A stretch of DNA of 64,000 nt, taken from positions 1,113,686 through 1,177,685 of the forward strand of contig NW_002060960.1 of NCBI RefSeq assembly GCF_000150275.1. Direction: 5' to 3'. Origin of the DNA: Trichoplax adhaerens. Its lineage: Eukaryota; Placozoa; Uniplacotomia; Trichoplacea; Trichoplacidae. This document shows, piece by piece, positions 61,925 to 64,000 of this stretch. The position numbers and the translations under genes were made by a program. The notes beneath the pieces are model-generated. The model ran no database searches and was not told the origin of the DNA. It was given only the letters and a program-made list of their open reading frames with translations. Every line of letters begins with the position of its first letter. The first letter of the stretch is position 1.

Positions 61925-62219
61925 CTAATTCGTTAATGTCGATAAAGTTAAAGATTCAATAAGAATTTTAATTTATACCTATTAAGTAAGATAAGTTAAT
62001 TCGTTAAGATAGGATCTGGACTATATAATTCAAGTTACGCTTATAAACACTCGAATACATGATGCGATTAAAATTGTTAATATAGCAGATTCAGATATTG
62101 CTTTAGTCAAATAGATTTAATAAATGCTCAGAGTAAGGATTAAAGGTACCGTATTCTATTCATGATCAATCCGTAGTTTATAGTAGAAGAACACATATGC
62201 TTCGATTGATAGTGCTTAC

Positions 62220-62501
62220 TTCCTAGCGTAAATGGTGGATTATCCGTAACATTATTATAGCATTGCGGGATATCACAATAATCGAAACCGCAAGTCACAT
62301 TGTTAGCATGGTATTTGGTATAGCACCAAGGTCTATCTCTAGCACCATCAGGATTGCGACAACGATTTAGCGATACTTCCTCAGTGCTATCATATGAAGA
62401 GTATGGTGTAGGGCCATTCCAATTTAGGCATGTAGCTCCAGTTCTGGTTACTGTTACGTATCCCCGATAAGATTGCCCTTTACCGACATAACAAACTGTA
62501 T
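62220..62501 (-). CDS. Gene B kringle exon
   Basis: A 282-nt exon with VCYVGKGQSYRGY at the start, GATCLNW, NRCRNPDG, the signature RPWCYT, and NVTCGFDYCDIPQC at the end. It aligns with the gene A kringle but is two codons longer in the first loop, within which YSSYDSTEE is acidic. Both borders are phase 1, acceptor AATGCAG, donor GTAAGC. Confidence 0.93.
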
Positions 62502-63264
62502 CTGCATTTCCATGGTTTAAGAATAGAAAAAGAGGTCAGATTGCATGAGAATAACAACCCTATATTCTCATATTTAGAACATGCATAATAGCCGTTGCAC
62601 TTTCAGGTGATGACAGTTCATATTTACTTTTATAAAATTCATCCTTATCTTCAAGTAGTAACTTACAACTGGTACGTGATTAAGTACTTATTGCTTTAAT
62701 AAAAGATAATTTTAAAATATTCACCTAAAATAATATAATATTCCAAACTTTTATATATTTTTCTGCTAGTAATATTTAGTTTTTCTCTCATAACTGGGCA
62801 GTGGTCTCAGATTATTATCGTAGTTACTTCACAAAACTAAAAATTAATATCATCCTATTTTCGAAGCAGTCTTTAATAAATTCGCATGGTAAATACGAAC
62901 AATGGCAGCTATGACTTTAAATTATAAACATTTAGATGCTAAATATTCATACGCTTGTGATCATATCGGATTAATGATTTAGCATTCACAATGGCTATTG
63001 GCGATATACGAGTATTATTCTATCAGTTACCTTCAGACCAAATAACTACTCGCTGTACAATAACTTTTTTGTATTCATATGGCTCAGTAGTATTATCAAT
63101 AACTCCGCGAATCACAATCTATATGTGTGAAAAAGCATTAAACAAGAATAGTCAAAATATTTAAAATTAAAGAATGATATTGAATCCATTTTAGATTTAG
63201 GAATATATCCAACAGGATTTATCATTTAATCATTATTATATAAATATTAAAAACGGAATCTTAA

Positions 63265-64000
63265 TGTAGTAAAAGGACTAAAAGTAGAGTCCTTTGTAGT
63301 TTTTAGTATGTAATTAGTATTATTTTACTATAGAAAATACCTAGAAAGTGATAGTGTCTTTAAGTTTTACCCTGCCAAATCATCATGTCGCCATCTTTTC
63401 TTCTTCATTATTTTGCAAGGTATTATATAGATTACTATAGAAGTAGCCCTATAGAGCAAATGCCTAATCTAAAGAAAGGGCGTTTCATCGTCTATTCAAA
63501 TTGTAAAGAAATTTGACTTAGTAGCAAAACCCTATCCTTAGAGAAAGGGGATTTATAACATGACGATAAAGTACTGTAATGTAGTCTATACTCGTACAGT
63601 TACAGTACAATCTGACGCTAAAACATCAACTGTCAATACTCGCGAATACTAAGCGATACTAATGTCAGAAAAGTAGTCGTAGTAGTCATATAAATTTTTT
63701 TTGATAAGCGATTACTGTGATCTTCATAAAAAGCGAATTTTTCCGGATTTGTGTCCGATATAGTTTTCGGATTCTGGGACCGGTCGGGTTTGTGTCCGAT
63801 ATAATTTTCCTGTTTTGGAACCGGTCGGGTTTATTTTATGTCTGAATTATAATTTTTCTGTTTTAATTTTTGGATTTTTGTTCATGAAAAATATCGTAAG
63901 AGTTGATTTTGAGATTTGGACTTTTTGTTATGAATTTGAAACTTTGGAATTTTATGACGTGACTTGAAGTCACATTAGGAGATTTAGTGAGGAAAATGAA
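63265..64000 (+). mobile_element. Second, inverted copy of the 1.45-kb TG...CA element, cut by window end
   Basis: Starts TGTAGTAAAAGGAC and is the reverse complement of 32522 down to about 31785, differing by only a few substitutions and a short A-run indel in roughly 730 bp. High identity implies a recent insertion. It lies 5' of the last visible gene B exon, so it sits either in a gene B intron or at the breakpoint of a truncated gene. The distal end is outside the window. Confidence 0.85.

Larger units (their letters stand above)
59693..63118 (-). pseudogene. Gene B: paralogue of gene A (MAM end, kringle, SRCR, SRCR, MAM), probably broken
   Basis: Exons: 63118-63031 (end of a MAM-like module), 62501-62220 (kringle), 61924-61739 and 61652-61482 (SRCR1), 61322-about 61150 and about 61045-60892 (SRCR2), 60692-60567, 60449-60340, 60223-60047, 59959-59869 (MAM), 59751-59693 (tail). 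Order and phase-1 module borders match gene A; exon lengths 171, 177, 91 and 110 recur in it. Two faults: the second half of SRCR2 (PLITSIKCRGYETKLSEC) cannot be joined to the first half without an in-frame TGA, because no acceptor lies between that TGA and the motif; and the in-phase tail ends in QPWWG, while a hydrophobic tail (AATVVGIAILSTLLTL) lies in another frame. The 5' part runs past 63118 but meets an inserted element at 63265. It could still be functional if an unseen microexon exists. Confidence 0.72.

Noticed and set aside
1-64000. CRISPR arrays, bacterial operons, ribosome binding sites
   Set aside because: The window is eukaryotic; repeats seen are tandem or inverted without regular unique spacers.

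Overview
This is an AT-rich eukaryotic (animal) window with short, spliced exons. Several features point to an early-branching metazoan such as a sponge or placozoan: MAM, kringle and SRCR extracellular modules joined at phase-1 introns, CARD death-fold domains, a Roc-COR (Roco) GTPase, an ornithine decarboxylase family with many small introns, and Ty3/gypsy LTR remnants. The species cannot be fixed from sequence alone. All recognisable genes lie on the minus strand. Exon models were built by hand from splice consensus, homology to family motifs and reading-frame arithmetic.

Layout: 1-6667 shows no gene. A solo LTR (6668-7218) sits just past a complete 15-exon modular surface-protein gene (gene A, 14996 to 7314, about 722 aa: N-terminal membrane anchor, abbreviated MAM, kringle, two SRCR, full MAM, hydrophobic tail). 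An intact 16-exon ornithine-decarboxylase-like gene (20134 to 16994, about 411 aa) follows. A tandem sister copy (28659 to 23983) keeps nearly all exon lengths but carries a 1-bp deletion, a nonsense codon and a lost splice donor, so it looks like a pseudogene. From 29 to 33 kb there are decayed LTR copies, a 1.45-kb TG...CA element and a stray copy of a gene-A exon.

From 37 to 45.5 kb is a death-fold signalling cluster: a two-exon CARD-only gene (106 aa), a Roco GTPase exon (Roc, COR, C-terminal zinc ribbon) and an upstream CARD exon. The CARD and Roco exons are phase-compatible, giving a predicted 813-aa CARD-Roco protein. The proposed 4.9-kb intron between them is almost filled by nine copies of a roughly 490-bp tandem repeat.

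From 46 to 52 kb the DNA is a mosaic of local duplications and fold-back palindromes with no convincing gene. At 54.3-55.9 kb is an internally deleted Ty3/gypsy element with a perfect 5-bp target-site duplication. From 59.7 to 63.1 kb is a second MAM/kringle/SRCR gene (gene B), paralogous to gene A exon by exon but broken inside its second SRCR domain. Its 5' part is cut by a second, inverted copy of the 1.45-kb element, which runs off the window end.

How the genes may work together (inference): gene A and gene B encode modular cell-surface or recognition proteins, and the CARD/Roco cluster encodes intracellular death-fold signalling parts. The polyamine enzyme pair is a separate metabolic unit.
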